64,000 bases of DNA from JBLZUR01 sp048565625 (GTDB lineage: Bacteria > Pseudomonadota > Alphaproteobacteria > Sphingomonadales > Sphingomonadaceae), in contig NZ_JBLZUR010000002.1 of assembly GCF_048565625.1 (NCBI RefSeq), positions 1,240,001 through 1,304,000 of the forward strand, in the 5' to 3' direction. Under the pieces are notes generated by a model that saw only the letters and a list, made by a program, of their open reading frames with translations, was not told where the DNA came from and did not search any database. The position numbers and the translations under genes were made by a program. Below are positions 8,673 through 17,309 of the stretch, piece after piece. Every line of letters starts with the position of its first letter. Position 1 is the first letter of the stretch.

Positions 8673-9434
8673 TCATACGCCGAGTTTCGACAGGATGAAC
8701 GCCAGCAAGAACCCTCCCACCGTGATCAGTCCCGAATATTCGTGCGTCTCCTCGGTCGCTTCGGGGATCATGGTGTCCACGAGCATCGCCAGGATCGCGC
8801 CGGCTGCGACGGCGGTGGTCCCCGCGATGACGTCGGGACTGGCACCAGCCAGGCAGACGTTGCCGACGAGCGCCGCGATTCCGGAGAGGAGGGCGATGCC
8901 GCCCCAGACGCCGAAAACATAGGCAGGGCCGTGTCCCGCCTTCTTCATGCCGGCTGCACTGGAGAGGCCTTCCGGCACGTTCGACAGGAATACGGCCGCA
9001 ACCGTGACAAGGCTGACGCCGGTGCCCTGGAGCAGGCTGACGCCGATGACCACCGACTCCGGTATGCCGTCGAGCAGCGCGCCGATCGCGATCGCGAGGC
9101 CGGAACCGCTATCCGCCGGGGCCTGGCTTTCTGCCGCGTTCGAGCCTGAACGCTTCCTGTGTTTCGCGCCCGCCCGCGAGACGACGACGTTTGCCAGGGT
9201 ATAGGCGACCGCTCCACCCAGGAACCCGGCGGACGTCGAGTCGAAACCGCCGCGTTGATAAGCTTCGTCCATCAGATCGAAGGCGACAGCCGAGATCAGG
9301 ACGCCGGAGCCGATCGCCATTATGGCTGCGATCAGGCGCTGGGGAAGCTGGGCGACATAGGCGACGGTCGCGCCCAGCAGGAGCGCCGACCCGCCCACCA
9401 AGCCCCAAAAGCCTGCCTCAAGTGCCGTGCCCAT
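8673..9434 (-). CDS. ZIP family divalent metal transporter
   Basis: 253 residues from ATG 9434; the frame stays open to 9608, but the upstream part lacks membrane-like sequence. Hydrophobic segments follow one another through the chain, with LLDGIPESVVIG and FLSNVPEGLSS corresponding to the paired metal-binding transmembrane helices of ZIP proteins (canonical HxxPE and HNxPEG; here Asp and Ser replace the His). A hydrophilic, basic loop (about residues 95-115) separates the two halves. ZIP transporters import Zn2+, Fe2+ or Mn2+; iron supply to the neighbouring dioxygenase is an attractive but untested link. Confidence 0.85.
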   Translation of the reverse strand: MGTALEAGFWGLVGGSALLLGATVAYVAQLPQRLIAAIMAIGSGVLISAVAFDLMDEAYQRGGFDSTSAGFLGGAVAYTLANVVVSRAGAKHRKRSGSNAAESQAPADSGSGLAIAIGALLDGIPESVVIGVSLLQGTGVSLVTVAAVFLSNVPEGLSSAAGMKKAGHGPAYVFGVWGGIALLSGIAALVGNVCLAGASPDVIAGTTAVAAGAILAMLVDTMIPEATEETHEYSGLITVGGFLLAFILSKLGV

Positions 9435-9610
9435 CGCCTCGGGAACGGGTCGTGCCCGCAATCGATCCGGTCCGAGCGGCGCGACCATATTTCTAGAACG
9501 GTCACAGCAGCCCGTTTCCTCTTGGAAGAAGGCGCAACACCGATCTATCACGCCGGCATCGTAGCTGCGGTCGAGAATGTGCCGCTCGTATGGAAGGTCC
9601 CGGCGCAATC

Positions 9611-10102
9611 ATGACATCGGTGAAGGACGTGGCAAGCTTCCGGCAGATCCTCGGGCACTATCCGACGGGCGTATGCGCGATTACCGGCATGCAGAAGGAC
9701 GGAACGCCGGCGGCGATGATCGTCGGCTCCTTCACCTCGGTCTCACTCGATCCGCCGCTCGTCGCCTTTTTCCCGGACAAGGGTTCATCGAGCTGGCCGA
9801 AGATCGAGGCTTGCGACGGGTTCTGCGTGAACGTGCTGGCGGACAGCCAGGAGCCGCTCTGTCGCACGCTCGCCTCCAAGGACCCGAACAAGTTCGACGG
9901 CGTGCCGCATCACTATTCCGAGCGTGGCGCGCCGATCATCGACGGTGCGCTCGCCTGGATCGACTGCTCCTTCTACGCCAAGCACGAGGCGGGCGATCAC
10001 TACATCGTCATCGGCGAGGTGCACTCTCTCGACATTCACCACCCCGGCACGCCGCTCCTCTTCCACAAGGGCGCGTACGGCAAGGTCGCGCCGCTCCTCT
10101 GA
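9611..10102 (+). CDS. Flavin reductase-like protein (HpaC/DIM6-NTAB family)
   Basis: 163 residues from ATG 9611; an in-frame ATG at 9590 would add seven residues. The opening FRQILGHYPTGVCAITG, then SFTSVSLDPPLVAFFPDKGSSSWPKI and NVLADSQ, are hallmarks of the split-barrel flavin reductase family that supplies reduced FMN/FAD to two-component monooxygenases. The length matches the family. No two-component oxygenase is visible in this window, since the monooxygenase at 825-2459 carries its own FAD, so its partner may lie to the left of the window. It is divergent from the ZIP gene. Confidence 0.88.
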   Translation: MTSVKDVASFRQILGHYPTGVCAITGMQKDGTPAAMIVGSFTSVSLDPPLVAFFPDKGSSSWPKIEACDGFCVNVLADSQEPLCRTLASKDPNKFDGVPHHYSERGAPIIDGALAWIDCSFYAKHEAGDHYIVIGEVHSLDIHHPGTPLLFHKGAYGKVAPLL

Positions 10103-10208
10103 GCGGGCGGGCTCCAGGCCCATTGGGTGCTGGCGACGTTTCATGTTGCAAAGTCCGACAGGGCGGCAAATGAGTGCGGTCGCCGCCTAGGTCCGGGAGC
10201 AGACAGAG

Positions 10209-10916
10209 ATGCGGATTGCGATCCTGGAAGACGAGCCGCCGCTCGCGGCCCAGATGTCTCAGCTGCTGACGGGCGCCGGCCACAACTGTCACGTCTTCCC
10301 CACCACGCGCGCCTTCCAGACCTGGCTGCAGCGCGAAACGTTTGATCTTCTGGTCATGGACTGGATGCTGCCGGACGGGACCGGTCTGGAGGCGTTGAAG
10401 AAGGCGCGCGCCAATCTGGAGGCCGTTCCGCCGACGATCTTCGTCACCAGCCGGAGCGAGGAGGGGGACATCGTCGCCGCGCTGGAGGCCGGGGCCGACG
10501 ATTATGTGGTGAAGCCCATCCGCCCGCAGGAGATGCTGGCGAGGGTCGGCGCGCTGCTGCGTCGGAACTATCCCGCCGCCACCGGCGCGGTGGAGACCTT
10601 CGACGACTATGTCTTCGATCCCGCTGGAGACATGCTGACGATCGCCGGCGAGCGCGTGGTACTGACGGCAAAGGAGTTCGCGCTCAGCCTGCTCCTCTTC
10701 CAGAACATGCACCGGCCGCTTTCGCGGGCTTATCTGCTGGAGAAGGTGTGGGGGAGGAACCCGGACCTGCCCACCCGCACGCTCGACGCGCATATCTCGC
10801 GGGTCAGGACGAAGCTCGGTCTGCGCCCGGACCAGGGCTTCCGCCTCTCGCCGGTGTACAGCTTCGGCTACCGCCTGGAGAGGATCGAACCGGCGGCAGG
10901 TGCTCAGCCGGAGTGA
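10209..10916 (+). CDS. OmpR-family response regulator
   Basis: 235 residues. The receiver domain carries the acidic pair Glu7/Asp8, phospho-acceptor Asp51 (VMDWMLPDG) and the Lys of VVKPIRP near 103. The C-terminal winged helix is recognisable from VLTAKEFALSLLLFQN through RTLDAHISRVRTKLGL. It is followed after 26 bases by the CHASE2 histidine kinase, which is the obvious cognate sensor. Target genes are not evident. Confidence 0.93.
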   Translation: MRIAILEDEPPLAAQMSQLLTGAGHNCHVFPTTRAFQTWLQRETFDLLVMDWMLPDGTGLEALKKARANLEAVPPTIFVTSRSEEGDIVAALEAGADDYVVKPIRPQEMLARVGALLRRNYPAATGAVETFDDYVFDPAGDMLTIAGERVVLTAKEFALSLLLFQNMHRPLSRAYLLEKVWGRNPDLPTRTLDAHISRVRTKLGLRPDQGFRLSPVYSFGYRLERIEPAAGAQPE

Positions 10917-10942
10917 CAAGGGCGAACACCTCCAGACCCTAG

Positions 10943-13201
10943 ATGCGTAACCGGCTGATCCTCGAATGGCTGATGGCCGCGATGATCACCTGCGGGCTCG
11001 TGATCTATCTCGTTCAGGCATGGTCGACGTTCCGCATGGACACGTTCGTCTACGACAGGCTCGTCAGCTCTGCGGCATTGCCGCCATCCGACCGGATCGT
11101 GATCGTTGCCATCGACGATGACAGCATCAGGCGGATCGGTCGCTGGCCCTGGCCGCGGGAGGTGCATGCCGAACTGATCGACAGGTTGACGAAGGCGGGT
11201 GTGAAGCGCGTGGGCTATGACGTGCTGTTCATCGACCCTTCGTCAGGGCGCGGCGACGACGCACTGGCCGGAGCGATGAGGCGGAACGGCGATGTGCATC
11301 TGCCGGTCTACTTCCAGGTGCCGGGATCGAACGGGCAGGCCTTCGATCTCATACCCCCGGTGCCGGCCATCGCATCCGCCGCTGCGGCGCTCGATCACGT
11401 GAACCTGTCGTTCGATCCGGACGGAGTGGTCCGTGGTGTGTCTCTCCTCGAAGGATCGAAGGCGCGAAATGCGATCGATCTCGCGGAGTCGATCTACCGC
11501 AAGGAAGCCGGGCGGTCATCACCGGCATTCGATCGGGCTTCGGGAACGCCGCTTCCTGCCGCTACACTCAGTCGAACCCGGACGGTGATGCTGCCCTTCG
11601 CCGGCCCGCCGGGTACGTTCCGAAGCATCTCTTACGCCAGCGTTCTTAGGGGCGAGGTGCCGGCAAGCTTTCTGGCGGGGAAGATCGTTCTGGTCGGCAG
11701 TACGGCGGCCGGGTCGGGCGATCTGTATCCGGTCTCGGGCCGGCACGGCGTGATGCCGGGTGTCGAGATCCACGCCAACGCCCTGAATGCACTCTTGGCC
11801 GATCGGACGATCACGGCGGCCCCCCTGTGGCTCCGCTACGTGGGCGCGCTTCTTCCGGTTGCGCTGCTGCTCGCCGGCTTTCTCATGCTCTCGCCGCGAA
11901 GCAATCTGCTTGCCGGGATCCTCCTCGGTGGCGCCACGATCATGGGTTCGGTGAGCCTGCTCTGGTACGGTGGCATCTGGCTGCCGCCGTCGCCGGCGCT
12001 CATCGGCCTCGCATTCCTCTATCCCCTCTGGGCCTGGCGACGACTCGCTGCGGTGAACGGCTACTTCGTGAGCGAACTTGGGCGCCTCGCGGAGGAGCAT
12101 GATCCGTTGCCGACCACGAGCCCCATGGTTGCATCGGTCGGTGACCCGATCGCGCGACAATCGGCTTTGCTGCACGGCGCGATCGACCGGGTCCGAACCT
12201 TGCGCCATTTCTTCGACGACGTCGTCCGCGGCCTTCCCGACGTGACGGTGGTCACCGATGCCGACGGCAAGATCCTGGTCGCGAATGCCGGCGCGGACGT
12301 CCTGATGCAGTCACTGTTCGGAGAACGGCCGACGACCGTCGGGGAACTCCTGGTCAGGATCGCGCCGAAAAGCCAGTGGCGCGGCTTGGTGCAGGACGAT
12401 CAGGAGATCGCGACGGCGCAAGGGGCGGCGTATATCGTCAGGTCGGCGCCGTTTCGCGATGCCGCCGGCACCGTCGCCGGTGCGATCGTCAGCCTGATCG
12501 ACATCACCGAGATGAAGGTCGCCACGCGGCAGCGCGAGCAGGTCATGGAACTGCTCACCCACGACATGCGATCGCCACAGGCCGCCATCCTCTCTTTGCT
12601 CGACCAATCTTCGCCGGCAACCGACGAGCAGACCCTGAAACGGCGTGTCGCGCGCTATGCGCGGCGGACGCTGAAGCTGGCCGACGACTTCGTGATGCTC
12701 GCCCGCGCCCAGTCGGCGAGCTACCAGCGCGAGGTTCTCAACCTTTTCGACCTCGTCATCGAGGCCGCGGACGACCTCTGGCCAAATGCCAATCAGCGCA
12801 CGATGGCCATCGACGTGACCGGCGACGGGGAGGACGTCCTGGTCGCGGGAGACCGCTCGCTCCTTGGGAGGATGCTGACCAATCTGATGGGCAACGCCAT
12901 CAAATACGGCCATAAGGGTACACGCGTGACCTGCGTCGTCGAGGCCGATGGCGAATGGGCGGTCTGTTCGATCACGGATCAGGGCGAGGGCATCCCGGCG
13001 GACCGGCTGTCGAGCTTGTTTCAGCCGTTCAGCCGGTTGCCCCAGCATGTCGGACGCGTCGGCGGCGTGGGCCTCGGCCTCGCCTTCGTGAAGAGTGTCG
13101 TGGAACGGCATGGGGGTATGATCACCTGCGACAGTCGCGAAGGTGTCGGCACGACGTTCACGGTAAGACTGCCTCTGACGATCGAAGACGACCCACTGTA
13201 A
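10943..13201 (+). CDS. CHASE2-domain sensor histidine kinase
   Basis: 752 residues. One N-terminal membrane helix (about 8-26) precedes a periplasmic CHASE2 domain with IVIVAIDDDSIRRIGRWPWPR and VGYDVLFIDPSS. Two or three membrane helices follow at about 290-360. A PAS-like segment (about 430-530, VVTDADGKILVANAGAD) leads into the HisKA box with phospho-acceptor His540 (ELLTHDMRSP) and the ATPase domain with N-box NLMGNAIKYGH and G-boxes DQGEGIP and GVGLGLAFV. CHASE2 is an extracellular sensory domain whose ligands are generally unknown. It is encoded with the response regulator at 10209-10916. Confidence 0.93.
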   Translation: MRNRLILEWLMAAMITCGLVIYLVQAWSTFRMDTFVYDRLVSSAALPPSDRIVIVAIDDDSIRRIGRWPWPREVHAELIDRLTKAGVKRVGYDVLFIDPSSGRGDDALAGAMRRNGDVHLPVYFQVPGSNGQAFDLIPPVPAIASAAAALDHVNLSFDPDGVVRGVSLLEGSKARNAIDLAESIYRKEAGRSSPAFDRASGTPLPAATLSRTRTVMLPFAGPPGTFRSISYASVLRGEVPASFLAGKIVLVGSTAAGSGDLYPVSGRHGVMPGVEIHANALNALLADRTITAAPLWLRYVGALLPVALLLAGFLMLSPRSNLLAGILLGGATIMGSVSLLWYGGIWLPPSPALIGLAFLYPLWAWRRLAAVNGYFVSELGRLAEEHDPLPTTSPMVASVGDPIARQSALLHGAIDRVRTLRHFFDDVVRGLPDVTVVTDADGKILVANAGADVLMQSLFGERPTTVGELLVRIAPKSQWRGLVQDDQEIATAQGAAYIVRSAPFRDAAGTVAGAIVSLIDITEMKVATRQREQVMELLTHDMRSPQAAILSLLDQSSPATDEQTLKRRVARYARRTLKLADDFVMLARAQSASYQREVLNLFDLVIEAADDLWPNANQRTMAIDVTGDGEDVLVAGDRSLLGRMLTNLMGNAIKYGHKGTRVTCVVEADGEWAVCSITDQGEGIPADRLSSLFQPFSRLPQHVGRVGGVGLGLAFVKSVVERHGGMITCDSREGVGTTFTVRLPLTIEDDPL

Positions 13202-13286
13202 ACGAGTGTGACGCGATCAGGGGCTTCGGTTTGTCTTTACCGATCCCCTCGTATGACGGCTTTCGAAGCAGCGCCGGAATACAGAT

Positions 13287-13760
13287 ATGATACGCTCTCT
13301 CTTGGCATCGAAGACCACCAAACTGGTTGCCGCGTGCGTGTGCCCGGTCGCGGGCACAGGGGCTCTGACGGCCGCCGTGCCGCAGGTGCGTCAGGCCGTC
13401 CACAAGGCGACCGGGCCGCGTGCCTATGCCGCGCCGAAGACGCGCGTCAGACCAGCCGGCGCGGCCCCCTGCCAGCAGAGCGCCGGGGATATGCCCACCG
13501 TAGGTAATGCGCCCCTGGCCCTGGTGGACCCGGCTCCGGTTGCGGCGGTGCCCGCAGCTGCGACACGGGTCGCCACCGCCGTCCCTCGTAGCAGGAACGG
13601 CAATGTTCCGCTCGATCCGGTCGGGAACGTACCTGCGAACATCGGTGCCGTGCCGGAGACCGCCACCTGGGCGCAGCTGATCGTCGGCTTCGGTCTGGCG
13701 GGGCATGCCTTGCGCTCAGCCACCAAAAACCGCTCGTCTGGAGAGACCGGACTCGTCTAA
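13287..13760 (+). CDS. PEP-CTERM-like secreted/surface protein, 157 aa
   Basis: The N-terminus (about residues 1-30) is a short basic plus hydrophobic segment that could act as a signal. The middle is rich in Ala, Pro and Val with one Cys-Gln-Gln. The C-terminus reads VPETATWAQLIVGFGLAG followed by basic residues. This matches the layout of sphingomonad PEPxxWAMMIxGFGxxG tails, with PET instead of PEP and AQLIV instead of AMMIA. PEP-CTERM tails direct exosortase-dependent cell-surface sorting; no exosortase gene is in this window. It follows the CHASE2 kinase by 85 bases. Confidence 0.65.
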   Translation: MIRSLLASKTTKLVAACVCPVAGTGALTAAVPQVRQAVHKATGPRAYAAPKTRVRPAGAAPCQQSAGDMPTVGNAPLALVDPAPVAAVPAAATRVATAVPRSRNGNVPLDPVGNVPANIGAVPETATWAQLIVGFGLAGHALRSATKNRSSGETGLV

Positions 13761-13766
13761 GCCTGA

Positions 13767-13797
13767 TCCCCTGCGCTGCCGGCGCTTGGCAGGGGGA
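13767..13797 (+). promoter_or_regulatory. Hairpin overlapping a ribosome binding site
   Basis: CCCCTGC (13768-13774) can pair with GCAGGGG (13789-13795), and the intervening bases allow a further GC-rich inner stem. The 3' arm contains the AGGGGGA ribosome binding site for the ATG at 13802. There is no T-run, so it is more likely to affect translation than to terminate transcription. Confidence 0.4.
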
Positions 13798-13801
13798 ACT
13801 G

Positions 13802-14221
13802 ATGAGCATCGTCACCATAGGCTGGTTTTCCGGGGCGCTGATCGCGCTGGTCGCTGTCCCGGCAAGTGCCGCGGATTGGCAGCTCGTCGCGGAGGGGGAC
13901 GACGGCGCGCGCATCTTCATCGACAATGAGAGCGTCGCCAGGATGGGCGATCTCGCCCAAGCGTGGATCCGGACGGACCTGACCGAAGTCGCGAGTTACA
14001 AGCAGATCATCAATCAGTTGTGGAAGATCCGCTGCGAGTCGAACACGTTGTCGATCGATCGCGAGACTCGACAGAAGACGGTCAAGGATGCGGCGAGCAC
14101 CGTGGCGATCGGGCCTGCTGCCCGGCGTTTCGAACTGATCGATCCGGACTCAGCGGGGGCGATCGTGAAGACAACGGTTTGTCGACCGCCTGCGTCCGTT
14201 CCGCCCCAGGTAGATCAGTAA
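13802..14221 (+). CDS. Surface-adhesin E-like secreted protein
   Basis: 139 residues with a clear signal peptide (about 1-23, ending ASA before ADWQLVAEG). The mature part, with WQLVAEGDDGARIFIDNESV and AWIRTDL, resembles the small adhesin-E domain found in many secreted proteobacterial proteins, where two Cys (here in IRCES and TVCRP) probably form a disulfide. The name is historical; the function in environmental bacteria is unknown. Its stop overlaps the stop of the convergent receiver gene by seven bases. Confidence 0.65.
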   Translation: MSIVTIGWFSGALIALVAVPASAADWQLVAEGDDGARIFIDNESVARMGDLAQAWIRTDLTEVASYKQIINQLWKIRCESNTLSIDRETRQKTVKDAASTVAIGPAARRFELIDPDSAGAIVKTTVCRPPASVPPQVDQ

Positions 14222-14589
14222 GCGGCCGCTTCGTTCAGGAGCGAGGCGATCGCGGTGACCAGCTGGGCGGACGCAAACGGCTTCTGGAGCATGATGCTGC
14301 GCGGGACGCCATGCGCGGTCCATGCGCTCGCGCTGTCGCCCGACATGTAGATGACAGGCAAATCGGGGCGAAGCGCGCGGGCGCGTCGCGCGATGTCCCA
14401 GCCGGTGATCTCGTCGGGCAGGCGAATATCGGTGAGGAGCGCCGAGATGCTGTCGATCGAGTCCTCAAGCGCGCGGATCGCGCTCTCGCCATCGCCGAGC
14501 CAAGCCACGCTGAAGCCGCCATCCTCCAGCGACGCCTGCATCACGCTGGCGAGCATCACTTCGTCTTCTACTAGCAAAATCATGGTCAT
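14215..14589 (-). CDS. Single-domain response regulator (receiver only)
   Basis: 124 residues, only a CheY-like receiver: acidic pair Glu8/Asp9, phospho-acceptor Asp54 (LLTDIRLPD), Thr/Ser of YMSGDSAS and the Lys of MLQKPFAS. No output domain follows. Such proteins work by protein contacts or in phosphorelays; in alphaproteobacteria they often sit downstream of HWE or hybrid kinases. No kinase is adjacent on this strand. Confidence 0.92.
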   Translation of the reverse strand: MTMILLVEDEVMLASVMQASLEDGGFSVAWLGDGESAIRALEDSIDSISALLTDIRLPDEITGWDIARRARALRPDLPVIYMSGDSASAWTAHGVPRSIMLQKPFASAQLVTAIASLLNEAAAY

Positions 14590-14681
14590 AAGTGGCGGTT
14601 TCGCGAGATCGTTACACTACCGCTAGGTATGTAAAGTGCGACGCGCAAATCCTTACTGCGGATCGTTGCACTTGTTTACAA

Positions 14682-15323
14682 TCATTTGACCAGCGACCAT
14701 TCCTCCGTCTCTCGGATAAGCTGCGAGACGGGTTCGCCGCTTGCGCTGCGAGCCGGGGCGAAGCGGAAGCGCTTGGTGATGACGCGGCATGTCATGGTAT
14801 CGATATTCGAATGACCACTGGACCGCGTGACGGTGCAGTCGGATACGTCACCGTCCGCGCCGACGAGAAAGGCGACGTCGAGGCTCACGTCGCCGAGATC
14901 CCGCGCAGAACGCGGAAAGTCGCCGTTGCGGAAGTCGCCGGCGATCTGGCGGGCAGGCTCGGCGATGCCGCCTCCGCCGCCAGATCCGGCGCCGCCGCTG
15001 CCGGTTCCGCTTCCTGCGCCTGACAGCGCGGAGCCGTCGGCGGCAATCGGCACCGTATGAACCACCGTCGGAGAGGGGAGGGCGACCACCGGTACGATCC
15101 TTTCGATCGGTGCGGCGGCAGCCCGGGGCGCGGGATCCTTCCGGGGTTCAGGGAGCGGCGGCGGGGGTGGCAGGTCCGTCTGGAGCTGGAAGAGCTTGAG
15201 CGCGGGAGCCGGAGCAACCGGAACCGAAGGGATGCCGAGCTCGAGGAGAAGTGCGAGCGCGATGAGCGCCTGAACGGCCAGCGCACCGATCACGGCAATC
15301 GGATGAGGACGATCCTGCGTCAC
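14682..15323 (-). CDS. TonB-like energy transducer / TonB C-terminal domain protein
   Basis: 213 residues from GTG 15323 (the frame is open further upstream into serS, but this start places a membrane helix at the N-terminus). One transmembrane segment (about 8-30) is followed by a Pro-rich stretch with PPPPPLPEPRKDPAP, a Gly/Ser linker near 110-130, and a C-terminal TonB-type domain from about 145 with SLDVAFLVGADGDVSDC and RFRFAPA. TonB transduces proton-motive energy to outer-membrane receptors. No ExbBD or receptor is adjacent. The start has a poor ribosome site (GAAGG directly adjoining). Confidence 0.8.
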   Translation of the reverse strand: MTQDRPHPIAVIGALAVQALIALALLLELGIPSVPVAPAPALKLFQLQTDLPPPPPLPEPRKDPAPRAAAAPIERIVPVVALPSPTVVHTVPIAADGSALSGAGSGTGSGGAGSGGGGGIAEPARQIAGDFRNGDFPRSARDLGDVSLDVAFLVGADGDVSDCTVTRSSGHSNIDTMTCRVITKRFRFAPARSASGEPVSQLIRETEEWSLVK

Positions 15324-15361
15324 CCTTCGACAACGACTTTCGCGCGCCGAGGCTCCCCATC

Positions 15362-16633
15362 TTACGGCACCAGCCTGTCGAGACCGCCCGTGTAAGGCCG
15401 CAGCGCGTCGGGCACGATCACCGATCCGTCCGCCTGCTGATAGTTCTCCAGCACGGCGACGAGCGTGCGCCCGACGGCCAGCGCGGAGCCGTTGAGGGTG
15501 TGGACGAAGCGCGTGCCCTTCTCCCCCTCGGCACGGAAGCGCGCGGCCATGCGGCGCGCCTGGAAGTCGCCGCAGTTCGAGCAGCTCGAAATCTCGCGAT
15601 AGCGGTCCTGACCCGGCAGCCAGACCTCCAGATCGTAGGTCTTGCGCGCCGCGAAGCCCATGTCTCCGGTGCACAGCAGCATGCGGCGGTAAGGCAGGCC
15701 GAGCGCCTCCAGGATCGACTCCGCCTGTGCCGTCATCTGCTCCAGTTGCTCGTCCGAGCGGTCGGGGTGCGTGATGGCGACCATCTCTACCTTGTCGAAC
15801 TGGTGCTGGCGGATCAGGCCGCGTGTGTCGCGCCCCGCAGCACCCGCCTCCGACCGGAAGCAGGGGGTAAGCGCGGTGAAGCGCAGCGGGAGCACCGCCT
15901 CGTCAAGGATCGACTCGCGGACGAGGTTGGTCACGCTGACCTCGGCTGTCGGGATCAGCCAGCGATCGTCGGTGGTATGGAATAGGTCCTCGGCGAACTT
16001 CGGCAGCTGGCCGGTGCCGTAGAGCGCCTCAGCCTTGACGAGCAGCGGCGGGGCGATCTCGGTAAACCCCGCGTCGATGTTGCGATCGAGCATGAACGCG
16101 CCGAGCGCGCGGTTGAGGCGCGCCATCTGCCCGCGCATCACCACGAAGCGTGCGCCCGCGATCGCCGCCCCGGCGGTGAAGTCGAGGCCCAAAGCGGGGG
16201 CGAAGTCGGCATGTTCCCGCGCCGGGAAGTCGAAGCTGCGCGGCTCGCCCCAGCTTTTCACGACGACGTTGCCGTCCTCGTCGGCGCCTTCGGGAACGGC
16301 GGGGTCGGGAAGGTTGGGGATGGCGGCGAGACGCGCGTCGAGTTCGGTCGCGAGGGTCGCCGTCTGCCCTTCCAGCGCCGGTATGTCGGTCTTCAGCGCG
16401 GCAACCTCGGCCATCAGCGCGGCCGCGGTGGCCTCGTCCTTCTGCGCCTTGGCCTGGCCGATCGCCTTGGACGCCTCGTTGCGGCGGGCGAGCTTCACCT
16501 GCAGGCTGGTCTGCGCCTCCCGGCTGGCGGCATCGAGCGCGAGGAGATCGGCCGACATCGGTGCCAGGCCGCGAAGGGCGAGACCCCGGTCGAAGGCTTG
16601 CGGATCGGTCCGGATGAGGCGGATGTCGTGCAT
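15362..16633 (-). CDS. serS: Seryl-tRNA synthetase
   Basis: 423 residues from ATG 16633, a normal length. The N-terminal coiled-coil arm that binds tRNA-Ser (about residues 30-100) is followed by the class II catalytic core: motif 2 TPCFRSEAGAAGRDTRG, the serine-specific ISSCSNCGDFQARRM, and motif 3 NGSALAVGRTLVAVLENYQ. It charges tRNA-Ser (and tRNA-Sec) with serine in the cytoplasm. The frame extends upstream to 16747 but MHDIRLI is the conserved family start. Confidence 0.97.
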   Translation of the reverse strand: MHDIRLIRTDPQAFDRGLALRGLAPMSADLLALDAASREAQTSLQVKLARRNEASKAIGQAKAQKDEATAAALMAEVAALKTDIPALEGQTATLATELDARLAAIPNLPDPAVPEGADEDGNVVVKSWGEPRSFDFPAREHADFAPALGLDFTAGAAIAGARFVVMRGQMARLNRALGAFMLDRNIDAGFTEIAPPLLVKAEALYGTGQLPKFAEDLFHTTDDRWLIPTAEVSVTNLVRESILDEAVLPLRFTALTPCFRSEAGAAGRDTRGLIRQHQFDKVEMVAITHPDRSDEQLEQMTAQAESILEALGLPYRRMLLCTGDMGFAARKTYDLEVWLPGQDRYREISSCSNCGDFQARRMAARFRAEGEKGTRFVHTLNGSALAVGRTLVAVLENYQQADGSVIVPDALRPYTGGLDRLVP

Positions 16634-16758
16634 GGCGGCGCTATGGCTGGGCAGGGGCGGGGAGGCAAGCGAGCCGGCGCCCGCGCCGCCAGGAACTGCC
16701 TTTCGCGGAAACCTCGCGCCCAAAATGCGTTGACCTGCCAAATCCAAAGGAGAGCGTC

Positions 16759-17199
16759 ATGCAGGTTCCGCACAACAGCCTCGTCCTCGTCGCCGACGGG
16801 AAGAAGATGCTGTTCTTCCGCAACCAGGGCGACAGTGAGTACCCGAACCTGCAGGTGGAAAGCGCGGAGGAGCACCAGGACCTGCGCAGCCGCGAACAGC
16901 GCACCGATGCAGCCGGGCAGGCGTCCTCGCCGCAGGGACAGTCGCGCAGCGCGATCGAGCAGACCGACTTTCAGCAGCTGGAGGAAGATCGCTTCGCGGC
17001 ACATGCGGCCGAGCTGTTGAAGAAGCGCGCCCTGGCGAACGACTTCGAGAACCTGATCATCGTCGCGCCGCCGAAGACCCTGGGTGAGTTGCGCAAGCAT
17101 TACCACCTCGAGGTGGAACAGCGTTTGAACGGCGAGTTGGCGAAGGACCTGACCAGCCATCCGGTCGACCAGATCGAGAAGCTCATCATCGCCGCGTGA
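16759..17199 (+). CDS. Host attachment-family protein (Host_attach)
   Basis: 146 residues with AAAGGAGAG before the ATG. The opening LVLVADGKKMLFFRN, the central FAAHAAELLKKRALANDFENLIIVAPP and the ending LTSHPVDQIEKLI match the Host_attach family, named after an Agrobacterium protein needed for attachment to plant cells and structurally related to release-factor-like RNase H folds. Free-living bacteria carry it widely, so a literal host role is uncertain. It is divergent from serS. Confidence 0.85.
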   Translation: MQVPHNSLVLVADGKKMLFFRNQGDSEYPNLQVESAEEHQDLRSREQRTDAAGQASSPQGQSRSAIEQTDFQQLEEDRFAAHAAELLKKRALANDFENLIIVAPPKTLGELRKHYHLEVEQRLNGELAKDLTSHPVDQIEKLIIAA

Positions 17200-17309
17200 C
17201 GGTCCATTCGTCCCGGACACGTCACGATCCGACCAAAGATACGGAACATTCCGCCCTATCCTGCGTGGATGACGCCGTGATTATCCGTACACAGCCACAG
17301 GAGAGCCTG

